NCBI GenBank assembly: GCA_903840235.1
Contig: CAIMFE010000167.1
Coordinates: 1-8,254 of the forward strand
Direction of reading: 5' to 3'
Origin: an uncultured Opitutia bacterium
Lineage (GTDB): Bacteria; Verrucomicrobiota; Verrucomicrobiia; Opitutales; UBA953
Length of the DNA: 8,254 nt
The notes under the pieces were generated by a model. The model saw nothing but the letters and a program-made list of their open reading frames with translations, did no database searches and had not been told where the DNA came from. This document shows positions 1 through 6,777 of this stretch, in pieces (the stretch's first letter is position 1; each line of letters begins with the position of its first letter). Both the position numbers and the translations under genes were made by a program.

Positions 1-702
1 AAATTCCTGCTTCCAAGCTTGGCGATCTACCTCAGGAACATCGCGCGACCAGCCGTGCGAGCGAATGGATAGCATTACACTATAGAGTTTATCGTCACTC
101 GTAACAATTGCCCCACCCTCAATGGTTGAGATGTGGTGCCCGTAATAAAATGAGAATGAGCCCGCCATCGAAAGATTGCCTGCTTTTACACCTTTGTATT
201 CAGATCCCAGGGCTTCGCAGGCATCTTCGATGACCAAACATCCATGCTGGGTACAAAGATTACGAATTGCATCCATCTGATTGGAGTGGCCAAGAATGTG
301 GACGAGAATGAGTAAGGCTGGCTGCTCTTTTTTAAGAAGTTGTTCGAGGTGATTAAGGTCGATGCCTAAATCGCGAGAATCAGAATCGCACAAATAACAA
401 TTGAAGCCCATTTGGACAAACGGCGATAAGGTGGTGATCCAAGAAACCGCAGGAACGATAACCTTCTTATTTCTCAAATAGCCCGACTCAAGTAAGCTAT
501 ACGCCATGAGTAGGTTTGCTGAGGAGCCGCTGTTCACCATGATACTATATTTTGATCCAATATAGTCAGCTAATTCGGACTCAAACTGTCGAGTAAGTGG
601 ACCCTTCGTAACCTGATGGCCCTCTTTAAGCCAATCAGCAAGCGCTGCCATTTCTTCGGCAGAAATCGTGTTGTCAGCCAACTTTACAGTGCGCGCTTTC
701 AT
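1..702 (-). CDS. DegT/DnrJ/EryC1 family sugar 3-dehydratase, ColD-like (C-terminus cut off by window edge)
   Basis: Partial gene: the first 234 residues are visible and the end lies beyond position 1. It belongs to the PLP-dependent DegT/DnrJ/EryC1/StrS fold. NSGSSANLLM (57-66) is the phosphate-binding region, VPAVSW is at 83-88, and IEDACEALGS (158-167) carries the Asp that pairs with the PLP pyridine nitrogen. In aminotransferases of this family a lysine precedes the IxTxEGG segment and binds PLP. Here the segment reads SFSFYYGHHISTIEGG (182-197), placing His189 at that position. This substitution is the hallmark of the 3-dehydratases E1/RfbH and ColD, which deoxygenate C3 of NDP-4-keto-6-deoxyhexoses. 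The cysteine-rich stretch that follows in E1-type Fe-S enzymes is absent (RSHGWSRDVPEV at 214-225), so it resembles ColD more. The likely product is an NDP-4-keto-3,6-dideoxyhexose. The start is translationally coupled: its ATG overlaps the upstream stop as ATGA. The sugar and nucleotide are not determined. Confidence 0.88.
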   Translation of the reverse strand, partial: MKARTVKLADNTISAEEMAALADWLKEGHQVTKGPLTRQFESELADYIGSKYSIMVNSGSSANLLMAYSLLESGYLRNKKVIVPAVSWITTLSPFVQMGFNCYLCDSDSRDLGIDLNHLEQLLKKEQPALLILVHILGHSNQMDAIRNLCTQHGCLVIEDACEALGSEYKGVKAGNLSMAGSFSFYYGHHISTIEGGAIVTSDDKLYSVMLSIRSHGWSRDVPEVDRQAWKQEF

Positions 703-1562
703 TTATTGAGAGGTTTTCTAGGAAAAATACGATTAAGTGATGAAGCCATTTTTGCTTTTAGGCGGAATAAACCCAATGCGACATTTGCCAGAAGGTCGAG
801 GCGTAAAAACTTTACCATCCAAAGCAAAGTGTAGAACTTACGTGACTCTTGATAGGCCCGACGCAGTGCCCGCTTTTTTTCTACATCTTGGAGGGCGCTA
901 GTTGTTATTGACCCTGCGTGAGAAGAAAAAATAGCGAGAGGCTCGTTGATAAAACCTATTTTGGGGTAATCGAGAGTTACCATCGACGTCATTAGCCAAT
1001 CAGGGCCGACGCCACGGTATTCGTGTCGTGCAAATGGGACTTTGCCGACGAAGAGCGCATTAAGTATATCTTTTCGGCGGATGATTGTCGCGCCCGGCGA
1101 AACCAGACCCGTAATCTGCTTATTCATAAATACCGAAGCAGCATACAAACCACTCGAGCCGATTCTATCGAAGAGCACAAATTCCACCTTGCCGCTTACT
1201 TCATCAACCAACGAAACCTTTGAAAATACCAGGCCCACGTCGGGAGCCATTAAGCCCATACACTTTTCAATATATGTGGGCTCCAGATAATCGTCATCGA
1301 AATTAATGTGCACGAATTCGCACTGCGCAGAAACGACACCATCCACCCAAGCAAAGTGCACGCCGTTGTCTTGGTCGCGACGAAGGTAGCGTACTTGATC
1401 TCCAAAACTACCGACAACCTGTGGGGTGTCATCGGAGCTCCCGTGATCAACAACGATAATCTCGCAAGTTTGCGTTTGGGCCAATGCCGAAGCAATACAA
1501 CGCCGCAGCATTGTAGCCCGATTAAAGGTTGGAATCACAATGGTTACCAACGGTTTATTCAT
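699..1562 (-). CDS. GT2 family glycosyltransferase (GT-A fold)
   Basis: Cytoplasmic or membrane-associated sugar transferase of 287 residues. The N-terminus VTIVIPTFNRATMLRRCI (6-23) and EIIVVDHGSSDDT (34-46) form the nucleotide-binding half of a GT-A domain. HINFDDDYLEP (85-95) holds the metal-binding DxD-type acidic cluster (Asp89-91), and GPDW (186-189) provides a candidate catalytic acid/base Asp188. The C-terminal 60 residues are basic and hydrophobic (LLWMVKFLRLDLLANVALGL, 246-265), which would suit peripheral membrane contact. It overlaps the upstream SDR gene by 8 bp (ATGAATAA) and the downstream DegT gene by 4 bp, so all three are probably one translationally coupled operon. GGAG lies directly against the ATG, too close for normal Shine-Dalgarno use, which fits reinitiation by terminating ribosomes. 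Donor and acceptor cannot be read from the sequence. The neighbours make a deoxy- or dideoxyhexose donor plausible. Confidence 0.9.
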   Translation of the reverse strand: MNKPLVTIVIPTFNRATMLRRCIASALAQTQTCEIIVVDHGSSDDTPQVVGSFGDQVRYLRRDQDNGVHFAWVDGVVSAQCEFVHINFDDDYLEPTYIEKCMGLMAPDVGLVFSKVSLVDEVSGKVEFVLFDRIGSSGLYAASVFMNKQITGLVSPGATIIRRKDILNALFVGKVPFARHEYRGVGPDWLMTSMVTLDYPKIGFINEPLAIFSSHAGSITTSALQDVEKKRALRRAYQESRKFYTLLWMVKFLRLDLLANVALGLFRLKAKMASSLNRIFPRKPLNK

Positions 1563-2343
1563 CTCCTAAAATCTGACGAAGCTTGGAGATATCTGCAACC
1601 AATTTGGTGGGCTCGCTGGGCGAAGCTGGACTTATAGTTAATGGTCTAGGTGCCAAAGACTGAACAAAATCAGCAATGCGCGTGCCGGAACCAGATCCTA
1701 TATTAATTATTCCAGAAGCGTGCTTCTCTGCTAGAATAATAATAGATGCAACAAGGTCGTCGGCTAGAGAAATATCGCGCACATCTTCCATGCCGTGTAA
1801 AAGGAAGGGCTGACTCAAATCTTCGGTGGCAAAGCGTCGCTGCAACGCGGGATAGAGAAACGTGCCCTGCTGCTCAGGGTGGTAAAAACTGAATATCCGC
1901 CCGATACACCAGGGTAAACCAACTGAATTTGCCGAAAGTTCAACGACCTGTTCACCCATTCTTTTAGATAAACCATAAATATTAATTGGACTAACTGGGG
2001 CGTCTTCACGCAAGGGTTGTAATTGAGGGCGGTAAACGTGACTGCTACTGGCATAGAATAGCCAGGGCCGAGGGCTACACGACTCCAAGGCTGAAACTAA
2101 ATTGGCCGTGCCACCGACATTGACGCGAAAGGTGCGGGCGGGATCAGCCTGAACCGACTGAACCGGCACAACGGCGGCAAAATGTAAAACAGCTTCAGGA
2201 TGAGAATTCTTAACCCATTCTTGTACTAGCGTGAGGTCGCAAATATCTCCGTTAAAAAGTGAGACCTGGTGACCTCGGTCGAGCAGTTGCTTCTCTGCTA
2301 TTCGCCCTAAAATTCCTTTGCCTCCAGTAATGCCTATCCGCAT
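1555..2343 (-). CDS. NAD(P)-dependent SDR nucleotide-sugar reductase/epimerase
   Basis: Extended short-chain dehydrogenase, 262 residues counted from the ATG. It shows the Rossmann motif TGGKGILG at about 6-13, HFAAVVPV at about 54-61, the catalytic Ser in YASSSHVY (97-104) and the YxxxK pair in YGLSK (123-127). A late VADISKLRQILG (249-260) is typical of nucleotide-sugar epimerases and 4-reductases. It is shorter than most 4,6-dehydratases or UDP-galactose 4-epimerases (about 310-350 residues) and nearer RmlD/RMD-type 4-keto reductases. I infer reduction, or epimerisation, at C4 of an NDP-4-keto sugar. With the ColD-like enzyme two genes downstream, this could complete a 3,6-dideoxyhexose. 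It is first in the coupled trio. The ATG at 2343 is preferred; an adjacent in-frame GTG at 2346 would add one residue. GGAG (2349-2346) sits only 2 nt from the ATG and overlaps the GTG. Exact substrate is unknown. Confidence 0.88.
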   Translation of the reverse strand: MRIGITGGKGILGRIAEKQLLDRGHQVSLFNGDICDLTLVQEWVKNSHPEAVLHFAAVVPVQSVQADPARTFRVNVGGTANLVSALESCSPRPWLFYASSSHVYRPQLQPLREDAPVSPINIYGLSKRMGEQVVELSANSVGLPWCIGRIFSFYHPEQQGTFLYPALQRRFATEDLSQPFLLHGMEDVRDISLADDLVASIIILAEKHASGIINIGSGSGTRIADFVQSLAPRPLTISPASPSEPTKLVADISKLRQILGDE

Positions 2344-2423
2344 CACTCCATTGATTGTAAGTCTTGCATTGATTCAAGTTATATCGGATAGATTGGTATA
2401 CATTTAGCGCGACTTAATAAAAT
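2344..2423. promoter_or_regulatory. Divergent intergenic region between the SDR gene and the plus-strand GT2 gene
   Basis: An AT-rich gap of about 80 bp lies between two genes read away from each other, so promoters for both the minus-strand trio and the plus-strand GT2 gene should lie here. On the plus strand a weak pair is visible: TTCAAG (2373-2378) and TATACA (2397-2402), spaced 18 nt. On the minus strand TATAAC occurs within ATATAACTTG around 2376-2385, but no good -35 box accompanies it. The assignment rests mostly on gene orientation, and the boxes are weak. Confidence 0.35.
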
Positions 2424-3374
2424 ATGCCTAAAAATTATACGCTAAGTGTCATTCTACCGACTTATAATTGTTCTAGCCTGATTGGAAGACACATTGCATC
2501 AATGCAACACTGGTTGGATTTGGCGGACGAAATTATTGTGGTGGATAGTCAATCTACCGACGGAACAAACGAAATCATTCGGCAAAAGCTTCACCACCCT
2601 AATCTTAAAATCATTGAACGCTCTCCGGGCTTATATGATTCCTGGAATCAGGCAATTACTGCAACCGAAGGAAAATGGATCTATATTAGCACCGTTGGAG
2701 ATGTCATAAGCCGTCAGCACTTAGAAAAATTATTGAACGCGGGCGAAACGCATAAGGTTGATGTGGTCATAAGTCCTCAGCGCTTCACCGATGAAGACGG
2801 ACAGCCCATCATCCAACCAGCCTATTGTAATCCTAAAATATACGAAGCCCTAAAAGGCCGAGGCATCGCCATACTTCCACCCAGCGCAACGCACTTCTAC
2901 GCCTTTGCATGCGGCAAACCTAACTCACTTTTAGGAAGCGTAGCGAGCGACCTTTTTAACGGCGATCACCTGCGAGCCCGGCCTTTCTCTACCGAATACG
3001 GAACGCACGGCGATACGGCTTGGTTACTTAAATATGCCAGAGAAACCCGCCTCTGTTTACTGCCCGAATGTGGATCTGATTTTTGCTTACACGGCAAGCA
3101 CCCTGCTCCCTCTGAGCCTATCATTGAAACCATGCGACGGATGTATCAAACAGAATTATCCCCCGAAGATACCTGTGATAAGGTTGTCTCCTATAGATTT
3201 CTGCTGAAAAAAACCTCGCAACTTTGGTTTGAGAAAAAAACTAGTAAAAAGTGTTCACTAATAACTAAAGCCGCTAAAACTCTGACTTACCTTTATTATC
3301 GTTCATGGCTTGCACTTAAAGAGGAAAAAATTGCTTCACAGATTAAAAGGCAGATCTATTTTTTGGAGAGTTAG
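2424..3374 (+). CDS. GT2 family glycosyltransferase, WcaE/WcaA-like
   Basis: GT-A fold sugar transferase of 316 residues. It begins with TLSVILPTYNCSSLI (6-20), then DEIIVVDSQSTDGT (35-48). GLYDSWNQAI (69-78) matches the G(I/L)YDAMNKGI-type segment of GT2 enzymes such as WcaE. The usual acidic metal motif appears as YISTVGD (87-93), comparable to the FLNSGD form of that subgroup rather than a canonical DxD. EYGTHGDTAW (191-200) supplies a candidate catalytic acid. The C-terminal quarter is Lys-rich with a hydrophobic YLYYRSWLAL (289-298), suggesting membrane association. It is the only plus-strand gene between two minus-strand groups, starts divergently from the SDR gene and ends 2 nt from the converging HlpA-like gene. 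No Shine-Dalgarno is visible (leader TTAATAAAAT). It probably adds one sugar of the repeat unit; donor and acceptor are unknown. Confidence 0.9.
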   Translation: MPKNYTLSVILPTYNCSSLIGRHIASMQHWLDLADEIIVVDSQSTDGTNEIIRQKLHHPNLKIIERSPGLYDSWNQAITATEGKWIYISTVGDVISRQHLEKLLNAGETHKVDVVISPQRFTDEDGQPIIQPAYCNPKIYEALKGRGIAILPPSATHFYAFACGKPNSLLGSVASDLFNGDHLRARPFSTEYGTHGDTAWLLKYARETRLCLLPECGSDFCLHGKHPAPSEPIIETMRRMYQTELSPEDTCDKVVSYRFLLKKTSQLWFEKKTSKKCSLITKAAKTLTYLYYRSWLALKEEKIASQIKRQIYFLES

Positions 3375-3376
3375 TT

Positions 3377-4330
3377 TTAAGCAGAAAAATAAGGCTTGGG
3401 TGAGCTTTGGAGACGCTGGATCCAATACCTAATTTTTAGAAGAACTCTTTTAATTTTAGTTGAACCCGCGTGGGCAACGGCGAGGTAATTACGATCAAAT
3501 TTTGCGTTAGGTACAACCTCAGGGTGATCCGCCCATGACTCTCCCGTAGGATTGTAGGCAAAAGAAGATACCCACCAAGGTCGGCCGACAGAAACAAAAT
3601 GAGCACCTAAACCCGCAAACCCAATGTTCAGCACGAGATTAACAGCGGGGACAACCGTGAGTTGGCGATGTCTTAACATTTGGACTAAAAATTGATAGTC
3701 CCACGTATGGTAATCGCCTGCAGTAATGCGCTCTAAGGCCCCCCGCAACATACGTAGCGATCTCGCGGGCAGAAAATGAAACCAAGGTTCTTCAGTGCCC
3801 ATCGGTGCGGGCGATAGTTTATAGTCAACCCAAGTCCGTCGCCATGTGGCCCATCCCCAGCATGTCACAATCGAACTAAAACCATAACTACTTTTTAATT
3901 TCACTAATGGGGCAAGATTGGTTCCTGAAATTAAACCCACCCTCTGATCATCGCGATAGCAATCCAGCATCGTCGCACAAAACCTAAAAAAAGCCGGCGT
4001 GGGCAAGCAGTCATCTTCTAAAATAATACCTTCCGACGCGTCATTTAAAAACCATTCAATAGCTGAACTCACCGCACGACCACAGCCTAAGTTTTCTTTG
4101 AGAAATCGGGTCTTAACTTCACAAGGCCAATCGACTTCCATAGCAAGCAACCTGACTTTTTCCACTAGCTCTGCTTCTCCCATTTTTGCGGAGCGTGGCC
4201 CATCACAAGCGATATATAATTTGGCGGGGCGGGCTAATTTTATCTGTTCAAAAACTCTCCGCGCTTCACCCGGCCGATTAAAGGCGATTAATAAAACGGG
4301 TGGAGTGATGTTGGTATAAAGATTAGTCAT
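3377..4330 (-). CDS. HlpA-like glycosyltransferase (nucleotide-diphospho-sugar transferase)
   Basis: A 317-residue protein of the family often annotated as hemolytic protein HlpA-like or as a nucleotide-diphospho-sugar transferase. The fold is related to GNT-I-type GT-A enzymes. Visible signatures in order: PPVLLIAFNRP (10-20), LYIACDGPR (38-46), ENLGCGRAV (79-87), the metal-binding EDD in GIILEDDCLP (101-110), LISGTNL (133-139), CWGWATWRRTW (157-167), HTWDYQFL (208-215) and NLVLNIGF (231-238). Length is normal for the family. The hemolysin name reflects an old phenotype, and a sugar-transfer role is the sounder reading. Its ATG overlaps the end of the fusion gene by 8 bp (ATGACTAA), so it is translated together with that methyltransferase-glycosyltransferase. 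It is last in the second minus-strand operon and converges on the plus-strand GT2 gene with no visible terminator between them. Donor and acceptor are unknown. Confidence 0.9.
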   Translation of the reverse strand: MTNLYTNITPPVLLIAFNRPGEARRVFEQIKLARPAKLYIACDGPRSAKMGEAELVEKVRLLAMEVDWPCEVKTRFLKENLGCGRAVSSAIEWFLNDASEGIILEDDCLPTPAFFRFCATMLDCYRDDQRVGLISGTNLAPLVKLKSSYGFSSIVTCWGWATWRRTWVDYKLSPAPMGTEEPWFHFLPARSLRMLRGALERITAGDYHTWDYQFLVQMLRHRQLTVVPAVNLVLNIGFAGLGAHFVSVGRPWWVSSFAYNPTGESWADHPEVVPNAKFDRNYLAVAHAGSTKIKRVLLKIRYWIQRLQSSPKPYFSA

Positions 4331-5960
4331 TTTTCTTTAGTTTGTCATGTTCCTCAGCTGACAAAATTTGTCGTTCGAGAACGGCCGCATTCCAGGGATT
4401 GAAATTTATTAATTTCTCCTCTCTTAAACTTGGCCGAGCAAAACCTTGAGCCGTAACATTAAGCATCGACGCCATAAATGAATAAGTGCTGTTAGCCGTT
4501 AGCACATAGTCGGCTTGCGTCATAATATAGAAGTCAAAATAGGCGGCTAATTTTGCACCCACTCCAATATCAGCCGCATAGGTTGTCTCATAACCAGCAA
4601 AACGCGTCCGGTATTTTTTAGGGGTCTCCGAACAAATATAAATAATCCATTCGGAAGGATTCAGCCCATTTTCAGACATCCAACGTTCATACCAACTACA
4701 CGGGGTCCGGTAAAAAAATCCGTAACCGTAGTCACCTCGACGCAGGTGCACAGCCATGATAAAACGTTTTTTTGATCGCAGTAATTTCAGCTTTTGTTGA
4801 CCTAATTCCTCAAACCTGGGAACAAAGCGAAATAATTTTCGGATAAAATCTTGCTCGGGTAAAAGGTCTAAGGTGTGTCCAATAAAATATCCATTAAAGT
4901 TAGTTGAATGAAAATCACTGAGCTGATTGCGAAAATATTTCGCCCCTATGTTGGCGTCGAGTTTACCCAAGTCGGCCCCAGGTCCATCAAGGGATTCCCG
5001 ACATTCTGGCAGGCTTTGGATTAATTCAGGATTATTAAATCCGAAAAGCTCCTGCCCAACCCAGCGAGGGGTTTGCACAACTCCTCCCTGTTTTTTCGCC
5101 ACCAAACGCAGGAACATGTATTGAAATAACTGATTCGCGAAATTACCATTGTGCCCCAAATTAGCCATTGCTACGACCGGTTTACGTACAAAAAAAGCGT
5201 CACCCCATGAATGGTGCCAAGGAGTGACCATAGCAGCACGGTTGAAATTATGTGCGACCAGGAAGTCTTCTAATTCATTGAGCATCGCACAGCCCTGATA
5301 GAGTTCTTCAAGGTTCACCTCGGTATTAATTGCATCAATAAATGGCAGTAGTTCCAAAGAACCACGCAATGCAAGTAGTTCAGCACCTTGAATATCAATA
5401 TTCAGAAAATTATAATCAGCGGGACGGTGGCCGTGTTCGCCTAAAAGTGTGTCAATTCTTCGTGCGGGCACTTCAACCTGTTTAACCTCTTTAATGGAAG
5501 GATATATTTCCCGGTGCTTACCCAGCGCTAAGATTGAGCTACTCTGATTTTGTGATGTTACGCGCAGCTTAATCAGCCCATCTATATCGGTCACCGCCGC
5601 ATGAACTATAAAAACTATTCCCGGATAACGGGATGCCTTTTTCTTTAATTCAGGAATCAATTCGGGATTTGCCTCAATATATAATATTTTTTGGAAACCC
5701 ATACTAAGGTATTCCTCTAACTCGGATGCAGTATTCGCCCCAATATGAATCACCCCACGGGGTTTAATGGCATGTTCTTCAATGAGTTTTTTTATATCTA
5801 ACATTTCTGGCGGAGCCTTTTTGGGGCGACGCGGACCTTTACCGATCAACTCATCGAGGGTAGGGAAATTATCTTTAATGACTTCAACCCTCCCCCACAG
5901 TCTCATAAATTCCCTTCTTACTTTTCGCAGGAGCCTTAAAAATTGAGACCTTGAACCCAT
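4323..5960 (-). CDS. Fusion protein: FkbM-family methyltransferase + GT11-like (alpha-1,2-fucosyltransferase-type) glycosyltransferase
   Basis: A 545-residue two-domain protein. After a basic N-terminus and a KGPRRPKKAP linker (41-50), residues about 54-260 form an FkbM-type SAM methyltransferase. VIHIGANTASE (70-80) is the SAM-binding loop, YIEANPE (94-100) the acidic strand-2 end, and NFLNIDIQGAELLALRG (184-200) the FkbM signature. Residues about 263-535 resemble GT11 alpha-1,2-fucosyltransferases: GHNGNFANQLFQYMFLRLVA (269-288) matches the N-terminal GGLGNQLFQYA-type motif, AVHLRRGDYG (403-412) is the HxRRGDY GDP-sugar-binding motif, and LTANSTYSFMASML (487-500) matches the conserved C-terminal (N/S)SSFSWWA-type motif. 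There is no stop or frameshift between domains. The protein probably transfers a GDP-linked 6-deoxyhexose and methylates that sugar or a neighbour. With a ColD-like gene nearby, the donor might be GDP-fucose or a GDP-dideoxyhexose (inference). The HlpA-like gene overlaps its end by 8 bp. No Shine-Dalgarno precedes the ATG. Confidence 0.87.
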   Translation of the reverse strand: MGSRSQFLRLLRKVRREFMRLWGRVEVIKDNFPTLDELIGKGPRRPKKAPPEMLDIKKLIEEHAIKPRGVIHIGANTASELEEYLSMGFQKILYIEANPELIPELKKKASRYPGIVFIVHAAVTDIDGLIKLRVTSQNQSSSILALGKHREIYPSIKEVKQVEVPARRIDTLLGEHGHRPADYNFLNIDIQGAELLALRGSLELLPFIDAINTEVNLEELYQGCAMLNELEDFLVAHNFNRAAMVTPWHHSWGDAFFVRKPVVAMANLGHNGNFANQLFQYMFLRLVAKKQGGVVQTPRWVGQELFGFNNPELIQSLPECRESLDGPGADLGKLDANIGAKYFRNQLSDFHSTNFNGYFIGHTLDLLPEQDFIRKLFRFVPRFEELGQQKLKLLRSKKRFIMAVHLRRGDYGYGFFYRTPCSWYERWMSENGLNPSEWIIYICSETPKKYRTRFAGYETTYAADIGVGAKLAAYFDFYIMTQADYVLTANSTYSFMASMLNVTAQGFARPSLREEKLINFNPWNAAVLERQILSAEEHDKLKKND

Positions 5961-6016
5961 TCATCAAGAAAAGGTGACTTTAACGTAAATCGCAATGATA
6001 GAACTCTCTACACGTA

Positions 6017-6022
6017 ATTATA
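6017..6022 (-). promoter_or_regulatory. Candidate -10 box upstream of the fusion gene
   Basis: The 115-bp gap between the Methyltransf_24 gene and the fusion gene (5961-6075) is AT-rich. On the minus strand it holds a perfect TATAAT, about 57 nt before the fusion start. No convincing TTGACA lies 16-18 nt upstream (TTGGCC is present but only 13 nt away), so this may be a weak internal promoter or chance in AT-rich DNA. I found no clear hairpin plus T-tract terminator in the gap, so read-through from the upstream genes is also possible. Confidence 0.25.
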
Positions 6023-6075
6023 GAATATACATACTGGCCAAGTGCTCATCGACCCTGTGCGAGATAAGTTTAGTT

Positions 6076-6729
6076 TTATTTTAAAATCCGCTCTGGATTA
6101 AGACCACACTGATAAACCCTCACTTTAATCTTTAAGCATTTTCGTATTTTTCTTAAAAATAGATTAGGTATTGGGCGGGGAATTTGAATAGCCCAGACCG
6201 TTCCAACCACACGTATTTCTGCACTCAATTCTCGAGCTATCAATTTTGCTTCCTTGATTACGTCGGGCCATTCCTCGCAATAATCATGACCGCAAATAAT
6301 TCCTCCCGGTTTTACCTTATCTAACCAGAATCTTAAGTTCGCTCTAAGAATTGGGTTATGGTGCATGGCATCATCGAAGTAGACGTCGATGGGCTTAGAC
6401 CAATCTTTAACGACCGCAGGACTATATCCTTTAATGGCAGTGATGTTTTTTAACCCCGCCGTGTAATGAGAAAAAGCTTCAAAAGAAAAGGTAGGGACAT
6501 GAGGGCTTTTGGTTTCGACTAAATCAATAATCCATGGCTCACGAACCCAAGGATCGATACAATAGACTTTTGCCGAAGTATGGACGCTGGTGGACCAAGT
6601 AAAACTTGAAAGTCCATAAAGCGATCCAACTTCAACGATGATTCCGTTATGCGGAACCGTTTTTGAGATTTCTTCAAGTGCCCTAAGTTCCAGCTCGGTC
6701 ATCTGACCCGGAATGTTTAAATTGATCAT
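6076..6729 (-). CDS. Class I SAM-dependent methyltransferase (Methyltransf_24-like)
   Basis: A 217-residue single-domain Rossmann methyltransferase. IVEVGSLYGLSS (31-42) is the glycine-containing SAM loop. VYCIDPW (55-61) has the acidic residue at the end of strand 2, IDVYFDDAMHH (114-124) carries a paired Asp and His cluster that may bind a metal or substrate, and PGGIICGHDY (141-150) is the post-motif of Methyltransf_24-type enzymes. The C-terminus is basic (FLRKIRKCLKIKVRV, 191-205), perhaps for membrane or nucleic-acid-free electrostatic contact with the acceptor. Small enzymes of this family often O-methylate sugars in glycan clusters, and the neighbours support that. It lies 48 bp after the FkbM gene on the same strand. 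The start is the first ATG after an in-frame stop. Its leader is almost pure A/T with no Shine-Dalgarno. The methylated position is unknown. Confidence 0.85.
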   Translation of the reverse strand: MINLNIPGQMTELELRALEEISKTVPHNGIIVEVGSLYGLSSFTWSTSVHTSAKVYCIDPWVREPWIIDLVETKSPHVPTFSFEAFSHYTAGLKNITAIKGYSPAVVKDWSKPIDVYFDDAMHHNPILRANLRFWLDKVKPGGIICGHDYCEEWPDVIKEAKLIARELSAEIRVVGTVWAIQIPRPIPNLFLRKIRKCLKIKVRVYQCGLNPERILK

Positions 6730-6777
6730 TAAAAATTTTAAAACTCAGGGTGGTTGCCGAGTTTCACCGTAGTTGTT

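Noticed and set aside
616..834. Plus-strand open frame across the DegT/GT2 junction, and other short frames at 1023-1637, 3999-4319, 4927-5124 and 7076-7321
   Set aside because: All lie antisense to genes with clear domain motifs, and none shows a recognisable domain or start signal of its own.
1721..1733. 13-mer TGCTTCTCTGCTA repeated at 2288-2300
   Set aside because: Both copies lie inside the SDR gene, in coding context (AEK-type codons in both). A 13-base match is expected by chance at this scale, and nothing flanks it to suggest a mobile repeat.
3360..3400. Possible bidirectional terminator at the convergent gene ends
   Set aside because: Only 2 nt separate the stop codons, and I see no GC-rich inverted repeat with T runs around them.
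5752..5762. CCCCACGGGG self-complementary run as a possible hairpin
   Set aside because: The loop would be only 2 nt and the run sits inside the FkbM coding region with no T-tract, so it is not a credible terminator or regulatory stem.
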